Positions 7,785-17,994 of a DNA stretch of 64,000 nt are shown here, one piece after another; position 1 is the stretch's first letter; the number at the start of each line of letters is the position of its first letter. The notes under the pieces are model-generated. The model did no database searches. It was not told where the DNA came from and worked only from the letters and a program-made list of their open reading frames with translations. Source of the stretch: CAVQMB01 sp963713445 (lineage in GTDB: Bacteria; Pseudomonadota; Gammaproteobacteria; Competibacterales; Competibacteraceae); the NCBI GenBank assembly GCA_963713445.1, contig CAVQMB010000037.1:1-64000 (forward strand). Direction: 5' to 3'. Position numbers and translations under genes: made by a program.

Positions 7785-9548
7785 ATGTCACTGCTTACCG
7801 AGATCGCGGTATTCCTTGCCGCCGCCGTCATCGCCGTGCCGCTGTTCCGGCGCCTCGGCCTCGGCGCGATCCTGGGTTATCTGGCCGCGGGGGTCGCCAT
7901 CGGACCCTGGGCGATGGGATTCTCCGGCGACGTCGAGGGTGTGCTGCACTTCGGCGAGATCGGCGTTGTGTTCCTGTTATTCATCATCGGACTGGAGCTG
8001 CAGCCGGCCCGACTGCGCGCCATGCGTCGCACCATCTTCCTGCCCGGCACGCTGCAACTGGTGGTGACAACCGCCATTCTGGCGCTGGCCGGCCGGGGCC
8101 TTGGCCTGGGCTGGACCGCAGCCATCGTGGTGGGGCTGGCGCTTTCGCTCTCATCGACAGCATTCGTGTTGCAAATGCTGGCCGAGCGCCGGGTGTTGAA
8201 GAGCGCCCACGGCCGGGCCGCCTTCGGCATATTGCTGTTCCAGGATATCGCCGTGATCCCCATGATTGCCCTGCTGCCGTTCCTGGCCCCGGGCTCGGCC
8301 GGCGGTTCGCCGGCCGAGCTGGTAGCGGGGGCTGGCAAGGTCGTGGTGGCGGTGGTGGCGTTCATTGTCGGCGGCCGCTTGCTGCTGCGGCCCGTGTTCC
8401 GCGCCGTCGCCCAGGCCCGCCAGAGTGAGGTCTTTACCGCCGCGGCCCTGCTGCTGGTACTCGGTGCGGCGATGCTGATGCAGACGGTTGGCGTTTCCAT
8501 GGGGCTGGGCGCCTTCATCGCCGGATTGCTGGTGGCCGACTCTGAATACCGGCATCAGCTCGAGGCCGATATCGAGCCTTTCAAGGGTCTGCTGCTCGGG
8601 CTGTTCTTCATGGCCGTGGGCATGCGGGCCAATCTGGGATTGCTGTACCAGCATCCGTTCCAGATCCTGCTGCTCGCCGCCGCGCTGCTGCTGATCAAGG
8701 CCGTGGTCATAACCGCCATCGGGCGCCTGCAGGGCCTGCGCAGGGGCGAGGCCCCACGCCTCGGTGTCAGCCTGTCCCAGGGTGGCGAATTCGCCTTCGT
8801 GCTGCTGGGCGCCGCGGCCGGCCATGCCGTGCTGCCGCAGCCGCTGGTGGATCTGCTGACGCTGGTGGTGACCGTGTCGATGGCGGCGACGCCTTTGTTG
8901 ACCAGCCTGCTCGAACGGCTGTTGCCGAAAGCCGGGACGCAACGGCGCTTTGATGCGATCGAGGACCGCGACCACGAGGTCATCATCGCCGGCTTCGGCC
9001 GTTTCGGCCAGGTGGTCGCGCGGCTGCTGGCATCACGCCGCATCCCGTTCACGGCACTGGAAGCGAGCCCGACCCAGGTCGACTTCGTGCGCCAGTACGG
9101 CAACAAGATCTACTATGGCGACGCCTCGCGTCTGGAACTGCTGCGCTCGGCGCATATCGAGCGGGCGCGGGTGTTCGTGCTGGCCGTGGACGACATCGAG
9201 GCATCGCTGAAAATCGCCGGCCTGGTGCGCCGCCACTTTCCCCATCTCAAGCTCTATGCCCGTGCCCGCAACCGCCACCACGCCCACCGCCTGATGGATC
9301 TGGGCTGCACCGCGATGATCCGCGAGAGTTTTCTCTCCAGCCTGTGGCTGGGCGGTGAAGTACTGCAAGGACTCGGCCTCAATCCTCAGGCGGCCGAAGA
9401 GGCAATGGCCCTGTTCCGTGCCCACGATGAAAAGACCCTCGCCAGCCAGTACACCATCCGCGACGACCGCAAAGCGCTAATCCAATCGCAGCAGGACGCG
9501 GCCCAGGAGCTACGCGGCCTGTTCGAGGCCGACGCCGGCCGGGAGTGA
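7785..9548 (+). CDS. KefB/KefC-like cation:proton antiporter
   Basis: A 587-aa inner-membrane protein of the CPA2 family. Residues 1 to about 385 form a 12-13-segment Na+/H+-exchanger fold, including LLFIIGLELQ (about 63-72), a stretch common to Kef proteins. A cytosolic RCK/TrkA-N domain follows, starting HEVIIAGFGRFGQ (about 397-409), with a GxGxxG-type nucleotide site and an acidic residue after the second strand. The family exports K+ (or another cation) in exchange for H+, gated by NAD(H) and in E. coli by glutathione adducts. No kefF/kefG-like ancillary gene is adjacent. It converges on recB. Confidence 0.87.
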   Translation: MSLLTEIAVFLAAAVIAVPLFRRLGLGAILGYLAAGVAIGPWAMGFSGDVEGVLHFGEIGVVFLLFIIGLELQPARLRAMRRTIFLPGTLQLVVTTAILALAGRGLGLGWTAAIVVGLALSLSSTAFVLQMLAERRVLKSAHGRAAFGILLFQDIAVIPMIALLPFLAPGSAGGSPAELVAGAGKVVVAVVAFIVGGRLLLRPVFRAVAQARQSEVFTAAALLLVLGAAMLMQTVGVSMGLGAFIAGLLVADSEYRHQLEADIEPFKGLLLGLFFMAVGMRANLGLLYQHPFQILLLAAALLLIKAVVITAIGRLQGLRRGEAPRLGVSLSQGGEFAFVLLGAAAGHAVLPQPLVDLLTLVVTVSMAATPLLTSLLERLLPKAGTQRRFDAIEDRDHEVIIAGFGRFGQVVARLLASRRIPFTALEASPTQVDFVRQYGNKIYYGDASRLELLRSAHIERARVFVLAVDDIEASLKIAGLVRRHFPHLKLYARARNRHHAHRLMDLGCTAMIRESFLSSLWLGGEVLQGLGLNPQAAEEAMALFRAHDEKTLASQYTIRDDRKALIQSQQDAAQELRGLFEADAGRE

Positions 9549-9551
9549 AAT

Positions 9552-9591
9552 CCGGACGCCGTTGCGGTGCCAGCCGGAGGGCAACGTCCGG
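9552..9591. terminator. Hairpin between convergent genes
   Basis: CCGGACG-ccg-TTGC pairs with GCAACGTCCGG (9581-9591), giving an 11-bp stem with a 3-base bulge. It fills the 44-base gap between the stops of the KefB-like gene and recB. There is no T-run, so it may act as a bidirectional pause or terminator, or only protect 3' ends. Confidence 0.45.
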
Positions 9592-9592
9592 G

Positions 9593-12500
9593 TCAGGGTG
9601 ACGCCGCGGGCGACGGAGTGCCGGCCAGTGCCTGGTCCAGCGCCTCGATGAGCTCCGGCGGTGGCCGGTCGGCATAGATGCCGCAGCCCGGGCTGGTCGG
9701 GTCGATACCGCGCAGGAACAGGTAGTACACCCCGCCGAAATGGCGGCCGTAGTCGTAATCGGGCAGCCGCAGACGGAGGTAGCGGTGCAGCGCGACCGCG
9801 TAGATCAGGTACTGCAGATAATACGATTCGCGGGCCATGGCTTCGGGCAGGCGATCGGGATGGTAGTCGTCCGGGCTGGTACCCAGCCAGTTCGATTTGT
9901 AATCGACCAGGTAATAACACCCGCCGGCCTTGAATACCAGGTCAATAAAGCCCTTCATATAGCCCGCTTTGACGTTGACATGCAGCGTTTCGATGTGTCT
10001 GTTGAGCGCTTCCGGCCAGTTCCCGTAGCGGCGCAGCAGCGCACTCATTGTCCCGCCGGCCAGCGGCGCCAGTGGATAATAGAATTCCAGCTCCTTCAGG
10101 CACTCCTGCGACGCCACCTGGTCCAGCCGCAGCCCGGCACCGTCCAGTGGTGCGGCCAGCACCCGTTCGACCATGGCGTCGACCAGCGCGGTCCATCCGG
10201 TGTCGAAGCCGTGCCGGGCCAGGGTGTGCTCCACCAGCGCCGTGCGCCCGGCGGCATCGGAACGGGTGAAGTCCAGCAGCTCGAAGATCTGGTGCAGGCA
10301 GGAACCGGCGCCGGCTCCGCGCGGAAAGTCAGCTATCGTCCGCTGGCGCGCAACCGGCTCGGCCTCGCCACCGGTCAGGGCATCGTGATCGGGCTGCTCG
10401 ATCTGCAGCAGCGTGGTTTCCAGCGCCGCATTGTGCGCCGCCAGCCCGGTGAAGCTGCTGACCTGCCAGTGCCCGCGCACCGGGCCGGCGAACCGGCGCG
10501 CGCTAAGCTCGGCCGGGTCGGGCTGAACCGGGCGGTACGGCGCAACCGGTCCGGCCGGTGGCTCGGTCAGCGCGATGCTGCCGCCACTGGTTTCCACCAG
10601 ACGCTGTAAACGCGTGCGCACGGCGTCGGCGTCGAGACTCTTATAGTAATCCTGGGCCGCTTCGACCGCGTCCTTGTCGGGACTGCGCACCGACGGCTGA
10701 TGCAGCAGCCAGGCCAGGGCGCACGATTCGGCCTGATTGAGCTTGCCCCAGGCCAGATAGCAGCGCTGCTCGGCCCGGGTTAGGGCCACGTAGAGCAGCC
10801 GCAGACTCTCCGCCAGCCGCTCATGGGCGGCCTGGGTGCGGGCCTGGTCGAGTTGCCCGGAGCCGAAATCGAGCACTGCCTGGTTTTCGTTTTCCGGATC
10901 GTGGAACCGGACAATGGCATCCTGATTGCCGCTGCGGCCGCTGCTCCAGGCGAACGGGAAGAACACCACCGGATATTCCAGACCCTTGCTCTTGTGCACG
11001 GTCACGATCTGGACCAGTTGTTCGTCGCTCTCCAGCCGTAGTTGCTGTTCCTCCACGTCGCCGCCGTGCAGGCGCCGGCGCTCCGCCAGCCAGGCCACCA
11101 GCGGCTCCGGTGCCAGCCGCTCGGTGAGCGCGGCGGTCTGCAGCAGTTCGCCCAGATGCAGCAGGTCGGTCAGCCGGCGCTCGCCCGCGACCAAACCGAG
11201 CAGCCGCTGGGGAACCTCCCACCGCCGCAGTAATTCACGGAACATGGCCGCGAAACCGTGGCGTTGCCAGCGTTCGGCAGCCTCCTGCAGCTCATCCAAC
11301 ACGCTGCCCCAGCGCGCCTCGTCGCCCTCACAGGCGAGTATCGCGGAAGCATCGTAGCCCACCAGCTCGGTTGCCAGCGCGGCCCGCACCAGGGCATCGC
11401 GGCTTGGTTCCAGCACCGCCCGCAGCAGTTGCTCCAGCTCAGCCGCCTCGATGCTGTCGAACACGTTGTCGCGACTGCGCTGGACGCTGGGCACGCCGAG
11501 GCGCAGCAACGCCTGGCGGATGGTCTCGCCCTCGGCATGGCTGAACACCAGCACTGCGATGTCTCCGCCGCGCAGCGGCTCCTTGCCGAGCCTCGCGCGA
11601 CCGGTGGCGGCCAGATTCAGCAGCCGCGCGACCTCGCCGGCACAAGCGGTCGCGGCCTGACTTTGGGCGTCACCTTTGCCAAGTTTGCCCTGTTTGGCGT
11701 CGGGATCGTGCAGAAACCACAGTTTGAGCGGCGCCGGATCAGCGTCGTCGGCGTCGATGAGCAGTTCGCGGCGGTCGCTCTTGGCAGCCGGCCGGACCGG
11801 ATGGAAATCGATGTCGGCCAGCAGGAACGGCTGCGGATTGGCCTCAAACAGCGTGTTGACCGCCTCGATCAGACGTGGCACCGAGCGCCAGTTGCGGCCC
11901 AGTGTCAACCGCTTGCGGGCGTCGGCATGGGCGTCGAGATAGGCGTAGATGTCGGCGCCGCGGAAACTGTAGATAGCCTGCTTGGGATCACCCACCAGGA
12001 ACACCGGGCAGTCCGAGCCGCCGTAGATGCGCCGGAAGATGGCGTATTGCAGCGGATCGGTATCCTGGAATTCGTCGATCAGCGCCGCTGAATAGCGCTT
12101 GCGCACGGCGTTGGCGAGCGCGTCCGCCAGTGGCCCGTCCAGGGCCTGATCCAGATTGAGCAGCAGATCGTCATAGGACTGCACCCGATCCCGCTGCTTG
12201 CGGGCCGACAGCTCGCGGTTGGCGTAGTCCAGCAAGTCGGCCCGCAGATCGCACAGCTTGGCCGCGAATGCCTCGGCCAGCGCATCGCGCGCCTCACTCA
12301 GCGACTGGCAGAGCGCGAAAAACCGGTGTTCCGGCGGCGTGCGGCCCTGCTTGGCCATTCGCGCCAGCTTGGCCGTGGTGAAGTTCTCCAAGCGCTTGCA
12401 AGGCTCCAGGTTGGGCTGTTCGGGCGCCAGGAAATCGTCCATTTCGACCATCCAGCCGGCCAGGTCTTCCGCCTTGTAGCTGGTTCGCTTGAGGTCGCCG

Positions 12501-13231
12501 GCGGCCATCGCAGCCGCCAGACAATCGTGTACCTCGTCACGACCCGCCTCCCAGGCGGTCCGGACGGCCCGGTAGGCGGCGGCGAATTCAGCTTCCAGTC
12601 GGTCCAGGTCCTGGGACGCGCTGGCGCGGCGCAGTGCCAGGTAAGGCCGTGCCAGGTGCGGGCGGATCTCGGCCAGCAGTTTTTCCGGCGTGTAGCGTTG
12701 CTTCAGCAACCAGTCGACCAGCAGCGGCGGTGCCTGATAGAAGTGGCGGCGCCAGAAGTCATCCACGATTTCGGCCAGACGCTCGCTGTCGTCGGTCTCC
12801 AGTTCGGTTTCGAAGGCCATGCCGCTGGCGAAGGCGCGGTCGGCCAGCACCCGCTGGCAGAAGCCGTGGATGGTGTAGACGGCCGCCTCGTCGAAGCCGC
12901 GCAGGGCGTTGTCCAGCCGCCGCCGCGCCCGGGCATGGTCGCCGAGCCGCTCGCGTAGGGCTTCGAGAAAGGTGTCGTCGGTCGGGTCACCGGCAAAGAC
13001 CCGGCGCGCCGCCAGCAGCCGTTTGCGGATCCGGTCGGCCAGTTCGGCGGTGGCGGCATTGGTGAAGGTCACCACCAGGATCTGGTCGACCCGCCGTTCG
13101 CCTTCCAGCACCAGCCGCAGGTACAAACCGGCGATGGTGTAAGTCTTGCCGGTGCCGGCGCTGGCCTCGATGAGCTGCTGCCCGGCGAGCGTCACCACAA
13201 ACGGGTCGAAGGTCTCCAGGGCAGCGGTCAT
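9593..13231 (-). CDS. recB: Exodeoxyribonuclease V subunit RecB
   Basis: A 1212-aa helicase-nuclease subunit for double-strand-break repair. N-terminal Walker A EASAGTGKT (22-30) and the UvrD-type box LIDEFQDTDPLQY (about 388-400) mark the SF1 3'-5' helicase. The C-terminal domain has the RecB nuclease core GFIDLVF followed by YLVDYKSNWLG (about 1100-1120), with the metal-binding Asp and the catalytic Lys. The length matches the family. The start overlaps the recC stop by 4 bases (ATGA), implying translational coupling. In E. coli recD directly follows recB; here the next gene is the convergent antiporter, so recD is missing from the locus. Confidence 0.96.
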   Translation of the reverse strand: MTAALETFDPFVVTLAGQQLIEASAGTGKTYTIAGLYLRLVLEGERRVDQILVVTFTNAATAELADRIRKRLLAARRVFAGDPTDDTFLEALRERLGDHARARRRLDNALRGFDEAAVYTIHGFCQRVLADRAFASGMAFETELETDDSERLAEIVDDFWRRHFYQAPPLLVDWLLKQRYTPEKLLAEIRPHLARPYLALRRASASQDLDRLEAEFAAAYRAVRTAWEAGRDEVHDCLAAAMAAGDLKRTSYKAEDLAGWMVEMDDFLAPEQPNLEPCKRLENFTTAKLARMAKQGRTPPEHRFFALCQSLSEARDALAEAFAAKLCDLRADLLDYANRELSARKQRDRVQSYDDLLLNLDQALDGPLADALANAVRKRYSAALIDEFQDTDPLQYAIFRRIYGGSDCPVFLVGDPKQAIYSFRGADIYAYLDAHADARKRLTLGRNWRSVPRLIEAVNTLFEANPQPFLLADIDFHPVRPAAKSDRRELLIDADDADPAPLKLWFLHDPDAKQGKLGKGDAQSQAATACAGEVARLLNLAATGRARLGKEPLRGGDIAVLVFSHAEGETIRQALLRLGVPSVQRSRDNVFDSIEAAELEQLLRAVLEPSRDALVRAALATELVGYDASAILACEGDEARWGSVLDELQEAAERWQRHGFAAMFRELLRRWEVPQRLLGLVAGERRLTDLLHLGELLQTAALTERLAPEPLVAWLAERRRLHGGDVEEQQLRLESDEQLVQIVTVHKSKGLEYPVVFFPFAWSSGRSGNQDAIVRFHDPENENQAVLDFGSGQLDQARTQAAHERLAESLRLLYVALTRAEQRCYLAWGKLNQAESCALAWLLHQPSVRSPDKDAVEAAQDYYKSLDADAVRTRLQRLVETSGGSIALTEPPAGPVAPYRPVQPDPAELSARRFAGPVRGHWQVSSFTGLAAHNAALETTLLQIEQPDHDALTGGEAEPVARQRTIADFPRGAGAGSCLHQIFELLDFTRSDAAGRTALVEHTLARHGFDTGWTALVDAMVERVLAAPLDGAGLRLDQVASQECLKELEFYYPLAPLAGGTMSALLRRYGNWPEALNRHIETLHVNVKAGYMKGFIDLVFKAGGCYYLVDYKSNWLGTSPDDYHPDRLPEAMARESYYLQYLIYAVALHRYLRLRLPDYDYGRHFGGVYYLFLRGIDPTSPGCGIYADRPPPELIEALDQALAGTPSPAASP

Positions 13232-16200
13232 GGCGTCTCGCCGGCCGCGTGCGCGAACTGCGGCTGCCAGACCTGGCAGGCCAGATCCTGAAAGGTCTCA
13301 TCAAATATGTCGTCACGGCCACGCCAGATCAGCGAAAGATACGGATCGCGCTGGTATTCGCCTTCATGATGGCCGTCTCCCAGCCAGCACTTCCGGGCGT
13401 CATTTAACGCGTCGCCGGTGTCCTTGCCCTCTTGTAAGGCCGCGGCATAGGCCCAACTGGTCGCCGGCAGCAACGGCAGCGGTTCGCTCAGGCCGCGCTG
13501 GTAAAGCGCCAGCAGGGGCGCGATCTGGGCTGCCGGGTCCGCCACGGGTGCCAGCGCCAACTCCCCGTCCAGCCCCAGGAACCGGCTGCTGGGCTCGACG
13601 CCCGCCGGCCGCCCCAGATTGAGCAACAGATGTCGCAGCCACAGCCGCAACCGGTCTTTGGGCTTGATTTTCGCCGGCCGGTAATCGATCAGCCCGCTCG
13701 CGGTCAGCCGGTCCAGCCAGCCACGCAGCCGCAGGCCGTCGTGCGGGTAGTCGAGCTCCACCGGATCGTGCGGCAGTGGCTGCAGCGCCCGCCGCACCCG
13801 GGCCGCGAACCGGATGATCCGGGTCCACTCGTGGGCAAAGATATTCGCGCCGACCTGGCCGTGGGGTAGCAAGCCCCCGGTCCGTACCAGGGTGTAGGCA
13901 TGATCGCGATCGATGCCGTCCAGGATCAATTCCAGCAGCCGCTGGTACAGACCGTAGCGACCCAGGCCGTCCAGCACGAACGGTTCCCTGCTCTCCAGCT
14001 CCAGGGTTTCCACCTCGAGCTGCAGGCCCAGCCGTTCGCTGACCAGGAAGCGGGCGGGATGCTCGAAGAAGCGAACCAGTTGCCGCGGCGTCAGCAACTG
14101 CCATTCGGCGCCGGGCGGCGGCAGTGCGGCGGTCACGAACGGGATGCCGGTGCGGCGCTCGCCAGTGGCACGCCGGCCCAGCGCCAGGCCCTCGGTGGAA
14201 TAGCTGAACAGGCCCGGATCGCTGCCGTCGAAATAGCGCCGGCTGAACGATTGCAGCGGATGCCCGGTGACGATCTGACTGCGCGGGTTCCCGCCCGCGG
14301 CCATGCGGAAGCCCTGCTCGATGACCTCCAGCAGTTCGCTCACCAGCACCGACGGCGGCAGCTCAGTGTTGTCGCGGATGTCGCGGCCCAGGTAGCTGAG
14401 GTAGAAGCAGCGCCGTGCCGACAGCAACGCTTCCAGGAATAAATAGCGGTCGTCCTGCCGGCGCGAGCGGTCGCCCTTGCGGTAGCGCTGGGCCATCAGG
14501 TCGAAGTCGACCGGGCGGTGCGGCCGCGGATAGCTGTCCTGGTTCATGCCGATCAGAGCCACCACCTGAAACGGAATGCTGCGCATCGGTACCATGGTGG
14601 CAAAGGTGACACCGCCAGCGAAGAAGCCGGTGGCTCCAGTCTGGTCAGCCAGCGCGCGGTTCAGCGCGGCCCGCACGACCGTCAGCGGCAGTGGCGCCTG
14701 ATAATCGGCCTGAGCAGCATTATTGGCCAGTTGCAACAGCGCCGCACGCAGCGCCTGCAGTTCGTCGGCCTCCAGCTCAGCCGGGGCGAAGAAGCGATCC
14801 AGCCAGCCATCGATCAATGCCACCCACTGGGCCAGCGGGCGCGGCTCCGTGATGTCCTCGCGGAGCTGAAACAAGGCTTCGGCATAGCACTGCAGGTGAC
14901 CCAGTATCTGACCATTGCCACCCTCGGCCAGCCCCAGCGGCAGAATGTCATCGTCCCATAGCTGGACTCCGTCGCCCGGTAGCGCGTAACCCAGCAGCAA
15001 CCGCTCCAGGCCAGCCCGCCAGGTATGCTCGCTGGTGCCCGGCAGATCGAGCGCAACGCGGTCGGCGGCATCGACCGCCCAGCGGACATTGGCCGTATCC
15101 AGCCAGCGCTGGATCAGGCTCAAATCGGCCGCTTCCAGCCCGAACCGGCGGCGCACCGCAGGACGCTCCAGGAACCCCAGCACCTGATCCACGGGATAAC
15201 GGCCGCGGGCCAGTTCGAACAGTTGCTGGACCGCTTCCAGCAGCGGCCGCTCGGCCCCGGGGCCACGGTCGGCGATGCTGTAGGGGATGTAGCGGTGGCG
15301 CTCGACACTGCCGAAGACGGCGTCGATCAGCGGACCGTAGGCTTCGATGTCCGGCGTCATCACCACCACGTCGCTGGGCCGCAGCTCGGGATCCTGCTGG
15401 AACTGCTCCAGCAGCCGGTCGTGCAGCACCTCCAGCTCACGGGTGGCGCTGTGGCAGGCGTGCACCTGCACCGAGCGGTCGCCGGCTGGCAGCGGCAGCA
15501 CCGGCTCCGGGGTATTGCCGGTGACGCTGACGCCACGCTCGCGCAGGTGCAGGATGTCGGCCTGCAGCCAGCCCAGCAGGTGCGCCTCATCCGGCTCGAC
15601 GAACAGTTCGTTGCTGATGCTGGGATATTGCTCGTTTTCCAGCAGATCGAAGAAATCGCGGCCCTGCTTGCCCAGCGAGGCCAGCAGTGCGTTGCCCACC
15701 TCGAGATAGTCGCTGGCCGGATCGGTAAGCGGGTCGCGGCGGGCGATGTCGCGGGCTGCCTGAATGTCACCCCAATAGACCGCGCAAGGATTGAGCAACA
15801 ACAGATGCACATCGCAATGGCCGGCCAGCAGCGCCAGCAGTTCCAGTTGCTGCGGCGGCAGCGCCGACAAGCCGATCAAGGCGATTCGCGGCGGCAGTCC
15901 TGGTGGCGCGACGCCATCGGCCAGGCGCCCGGCGAAGCGCGTCAGCAGGCGGCCGCGGTGATCGCCGGCTGCCTGACTCAGCCGGCGCCACAGCGCGGGC
16001 TGCCAAAGCTCGCCCGGCTGCAGCCAGGGCAGGTCATCCCCGCGTTCCCAGGCCTCGATCCAGCCCGGCCGGTAGACCAGGTACTGGTCGTAGATGTCGG
16101 CAATGCGCCGGGCCAGATCGTAAGCCCGGAACTCATCGTCGCCGGCACCCAGATAAGCCCGCAGCGGATCGAGCACCGGATCGTCGTCCAGACCCTGCAG

Positions 16201-16491
16201 CAGCCCCAGCACCCGCCAGGTCAGCACCGGTTTGTCGAAGCTGGCGGTCTCCGGCACAGCCGCCAGGGTCTGGCGCAACTGCTGCCACAGAAAACTCGCC
16301 GGAAACGGAAACCGCACATTGCTGCAGACGCCCAGCCGCTCGGCCAGCCGTAGCGACAGCCAGCGGGCCATCCCGTTGCTCTGGACGATAACGGTTTCGG
16401 GCGCCAGCGGATCTGGCAGCGGCTCGGCCAGCAGCTCGGCCAGCCCTTCGGCCAGGGTCTCCAGGCGGTTGCTGTAATGGCGGTAGAGCAC
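13228..16491 (-). CDS. recC: Exodeoxyribonuclease V subunit RecC
   Basis: A 1087-aa RecC, the subunit that holds the dead helicase/nuclease folds and scans for Chi in E. coli. It opens with the family-typical YRHYSNRLETLAEGL block and later has VQSNGMARWLSLRLAE (about 36-51), matching the conserved RecC N-terminus. The start is a GTG at 16491, 6 bases after the stop of the M20 peptidase gene. Unlike E. coli, no ptrA lies between recC and recB; the two overlap. Single long clean frame. Confidence 0.95.
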   Translation of the reverse strand: MLYRHYSNRLETLAEGLAELLAEPLPDPLAPETVIVQSNGMARWLSLRLAERLGVCSNVRFPFPASFLWQQLRQTLAAVPETASFDKPVLTWRVLGLLQGLDDDPVLDPLRAYLGAGDDEFRAYDLARRIADIYDQYLVYRPGWIEAWERGDDLPWLQPGELWQPALWRRLSQAAGDHRGRLLTRFAGRLADGVAPPGLPPRIALIGLSALPPQQLELLALLAGHCDVHLLLLNPCAVYWGDIQAARDIARRDPLTDPASDYLEVGNALLASLGKQGRDFFDLLENEQYPSISNELFVEPDEAHLLGWLQADILHLRERGVSVTGNTPEPVLPLPAGDRSVQVHACHSATRELEVLHDRLLEQFQQDPELRPSDVVVMTPDIEAYGPLIDAVFGSVERHRYIPYSIADRGPGAERPLLEAVQQLFELARGRYPVDQVLGFLERPAVRRRFGLEAADLSLIQRWLDTANVRWAVDAADRVALDLPGTSEHTWRAGLERLLLGYALPGDGVQLWDDDILPLGLAEGGNGQILGHLQCYAEALFQLREDITEPRPLAQWVALIDGWLDRFFAPAELEADELQALRAALLQLANNAAQADYQAPLPLTVVRAALNRALADQTGATGFFAGGVTFATMVPMRSIPFQVVALIGMNQDSYPRPHRPVDFDLMAQRYRKGDRSRRQDDRYLFLEALLSARRCFYLSYLGRDIRDNTELPPSVLVSELLEVIEQGFRMAAGGNPRSQIVTGHPLQSFSRRYFDGSDPGLFSYSTEGLALGRRATGERRTGIPFVTAALPPPGAEWQLLTPRQLVRFFEHPARFLVSERLGLQLEVETLELESREPFVLDGLGRYGLYQRLLELILDGIDRDHAYTLVRTGGLLPHGQVGANIFAHEWTRIIRFAARVRRALQPLPHDPVELDYPHDGLRLRGWLDRLTASGLIDYRPAKIKPKDRLRLWLRHLLLNLGRPAGVEPSSRFLGLDGELALAPVADPAAQIAPLLALYQRGLSEPLPLLPATSWAYAAALQEGKDTGDALNDARKCWLGDGHHEGEYQRDPYLSLIWRGRDDIFDETFQDLACQVWQPQFAHAAGETP

Positions 16492-16497
16492 CGCGGT

Positions 16498-17922
16498 TCA
16501 GCGGCTGCGCTGCGCGTGGTCGGCAATCACCCGGGCGACGCAGGTGGTCAGCCGGCGGACATAGCCCAGGTGCAGGAACTCATTGGGGCCGTGGGCGTTG
16601 GAGCGCGGGCCCAGCACCCCGGTGATCACGAACTGGGCCTCAGGGAACTCGGCGCCCAGCATACCCATGAACGGGATGGTACCGCCTTCGCCCGTGTACA
16701 TCGTGGGCGCGTCAAACACCGCCCGGGACGCCTGATCCAGCGACTGTTCCAGCCACGGCGCCACCGCTGGTGCATTCCAGCCGGTGGCCGCCTGGGCAGG
16801 ACTGAAGCTGACCCGGGCGCCGTAGGGTGCATCGGTTTCCAGCAGGGCCTTGAGCTGTGCGCTGGCGGTGGCACCGTCGACCAGCGGCGGCAATCGCAGC
16901 GACAGCTTGAGCGCGGTATACGGGCGCAGCACGTTGCCGGCGGACTCCAGCGGCGGCATGCCATCGACCCCGGTCACCGACAGCGTCGGCCGCCAGGTAC
17001 GGTTGAGCAGCAGCTCGAATGGATCCCGGGTCATCGGTCCGGCACCGTCCACGAACGGCAGCGCCTGCCACACGTCATCGCCCAGTTGCCGTGCCATCCG
17101 GTCGGCCTGCTCGTGGCGCTGCACCGGGATCTCGCAGTACAGCCAGTCCGGCTTGATCCGGCCGCTGACGCTGTCCTCCAGCCGATCCAGCAGATGGCGG
17201 GCGATCCGGAAGCTGGACGGCGCGATCCCGCTGGCAGCGCCGGAGTGCACGCCCTCGCGCAGGATATCCACCCGCAGCGTACCGGCGGCCAGGCCACGCA
17301 ATGACGTGGTCAGCCATAGCTGGTCGTAGTTGCCGGCCCCGGAATCCAGGCATATCACCAGGTCCGGCGTACCGATACGCTCACGCAGGTGATCCAGGTA
17401 GAACGGCAAGTCGTAGCTGCCGGACTCCTCGCAGGCTTCGATCAGGATCACGCAGCGGGCGTGCGGCAACTGCTGCTCGCGCAGCGCCTGCAGCGCCGCC
17501 AGGGTAGCGAATACCGCATAACCGTCATCGGCGCCGCCACGGCCGTACAAACGCTCCCCGCGCAGCACCGGGGTCCACGGCCCCAGGCCCTCGTCCCAGC
17601 CCGTGAATTCCGGCTGCTTGTCGAGATGCCCGTACAGCAGAATGCAGTCGTCGGCCGGTGCACCAGCACTGGCGGGCAGTTCCATGAAGATCAGCGGGGT
17701 CCGGCCGGGCAGGCGCACCACCTCGAGGCTGAGGCCGGGAATATGCTGGGATTCGCACCAGCTACTGATCTGCTGTACGGCATTGTCCATGTAGCCGTGC
17801 TCGGCCCAGTCGGCGTCGAAATGGGGCGACTTGTTGGGGATTCGGATGTAATCGATCAACTGGGGCTGAATCGAATCCTGCCACAGTGTGTCGATGAAAC
17901 GTTGCGCCTTGGACGTATCCAT
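16498..17922 (-). CDS. M20-family metallopeptidase (dipeptidase-like)
   Basis: A cytosolic zinc peptidase of about 474 aa. The M20 motifs are clear: LLYGHLDKQPE (about 98-108), GRGGADDGYA (about 131-140, bridging Asp) and IEACEESGS (about 163-171, general base and metal Glu), followed by the dimerisation insert and a C-terminal GEGGTIPFMG metal-site region. It resembles the CNDP/DapE-like dipeptidase subgroup; the substrate is unknown. The ATG at 17922 has AGGTG upstream and was preferred over the GTG 12 bases earlier. It is the first gene of the unit continuing into recC and recB. Confidence 0.88.
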   Translation of the reverse strand: MDTSKAQRFIDTLWQDSIQPQLIDYIRIPNKSPHFDADWAEHGYMDNAVQQISSWCESQHIPGLSLEVVRLPGRTPLIFMELPASAGAPADDCILLYGHLDKQPEFTGWDEGLGPWTPVLRGERLYGRGGADDGYAVFATLAALQALREQQLPHARCVILIEACEESGSYDLPFYLDHLRERIGTPDLVICLDSGAGNYDQLWLTTSLRGLAAGTLRVDILREGVHSGAASGIAPSSFRIARHLLDRLEDSVSGRIKPDWLYCEIPVQRHEQADRMARQLGDDVWQALPFVDGAGPMTRDPFELLLNRTWRPTLSVTGVDGMPPLESAGNVLRPYTALKLSLRLPPLVDGATASAQLKALLETDAPYGARVSFSPAQAATGWNAPAVAPWLEQSLDQASRAVFDAPTMYTGEGGTIPFMGMLGAEFPEAQFVITGVLGPRSNAHGPNEFLHLGYVRRLTTCVARVIADHAQRSR

Positions 17923-17927
17923 TGGGG

Positions 17928-17955
17928 GTGTCACCTATGAGCGGGCGTTTATAAT
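17928..17955 (+). promoter_or_regulatory. Promoter candidate of the hydroxyacid dehydrogenase gene
   Basis: GTGTCA (17928-17933), a 16-base spacer, then TATAAT (17950-17955), 39 bases before the ATG at 17995 in a divergent intergenic gap. Confidence 0.4.
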
Positions 17956-17994
17956 GCCGACAGTCTAACTAACCACTGACAGGACGAGCTGACG

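Noticed and set aside
15025..16353. A 442-codon open frame on the + strand
   Set aside because: It lies entirely opposite recC, has a His/Gln/Arg-rich composition typical of antisense frames in GC-rich genes, and has no recognisable motif.
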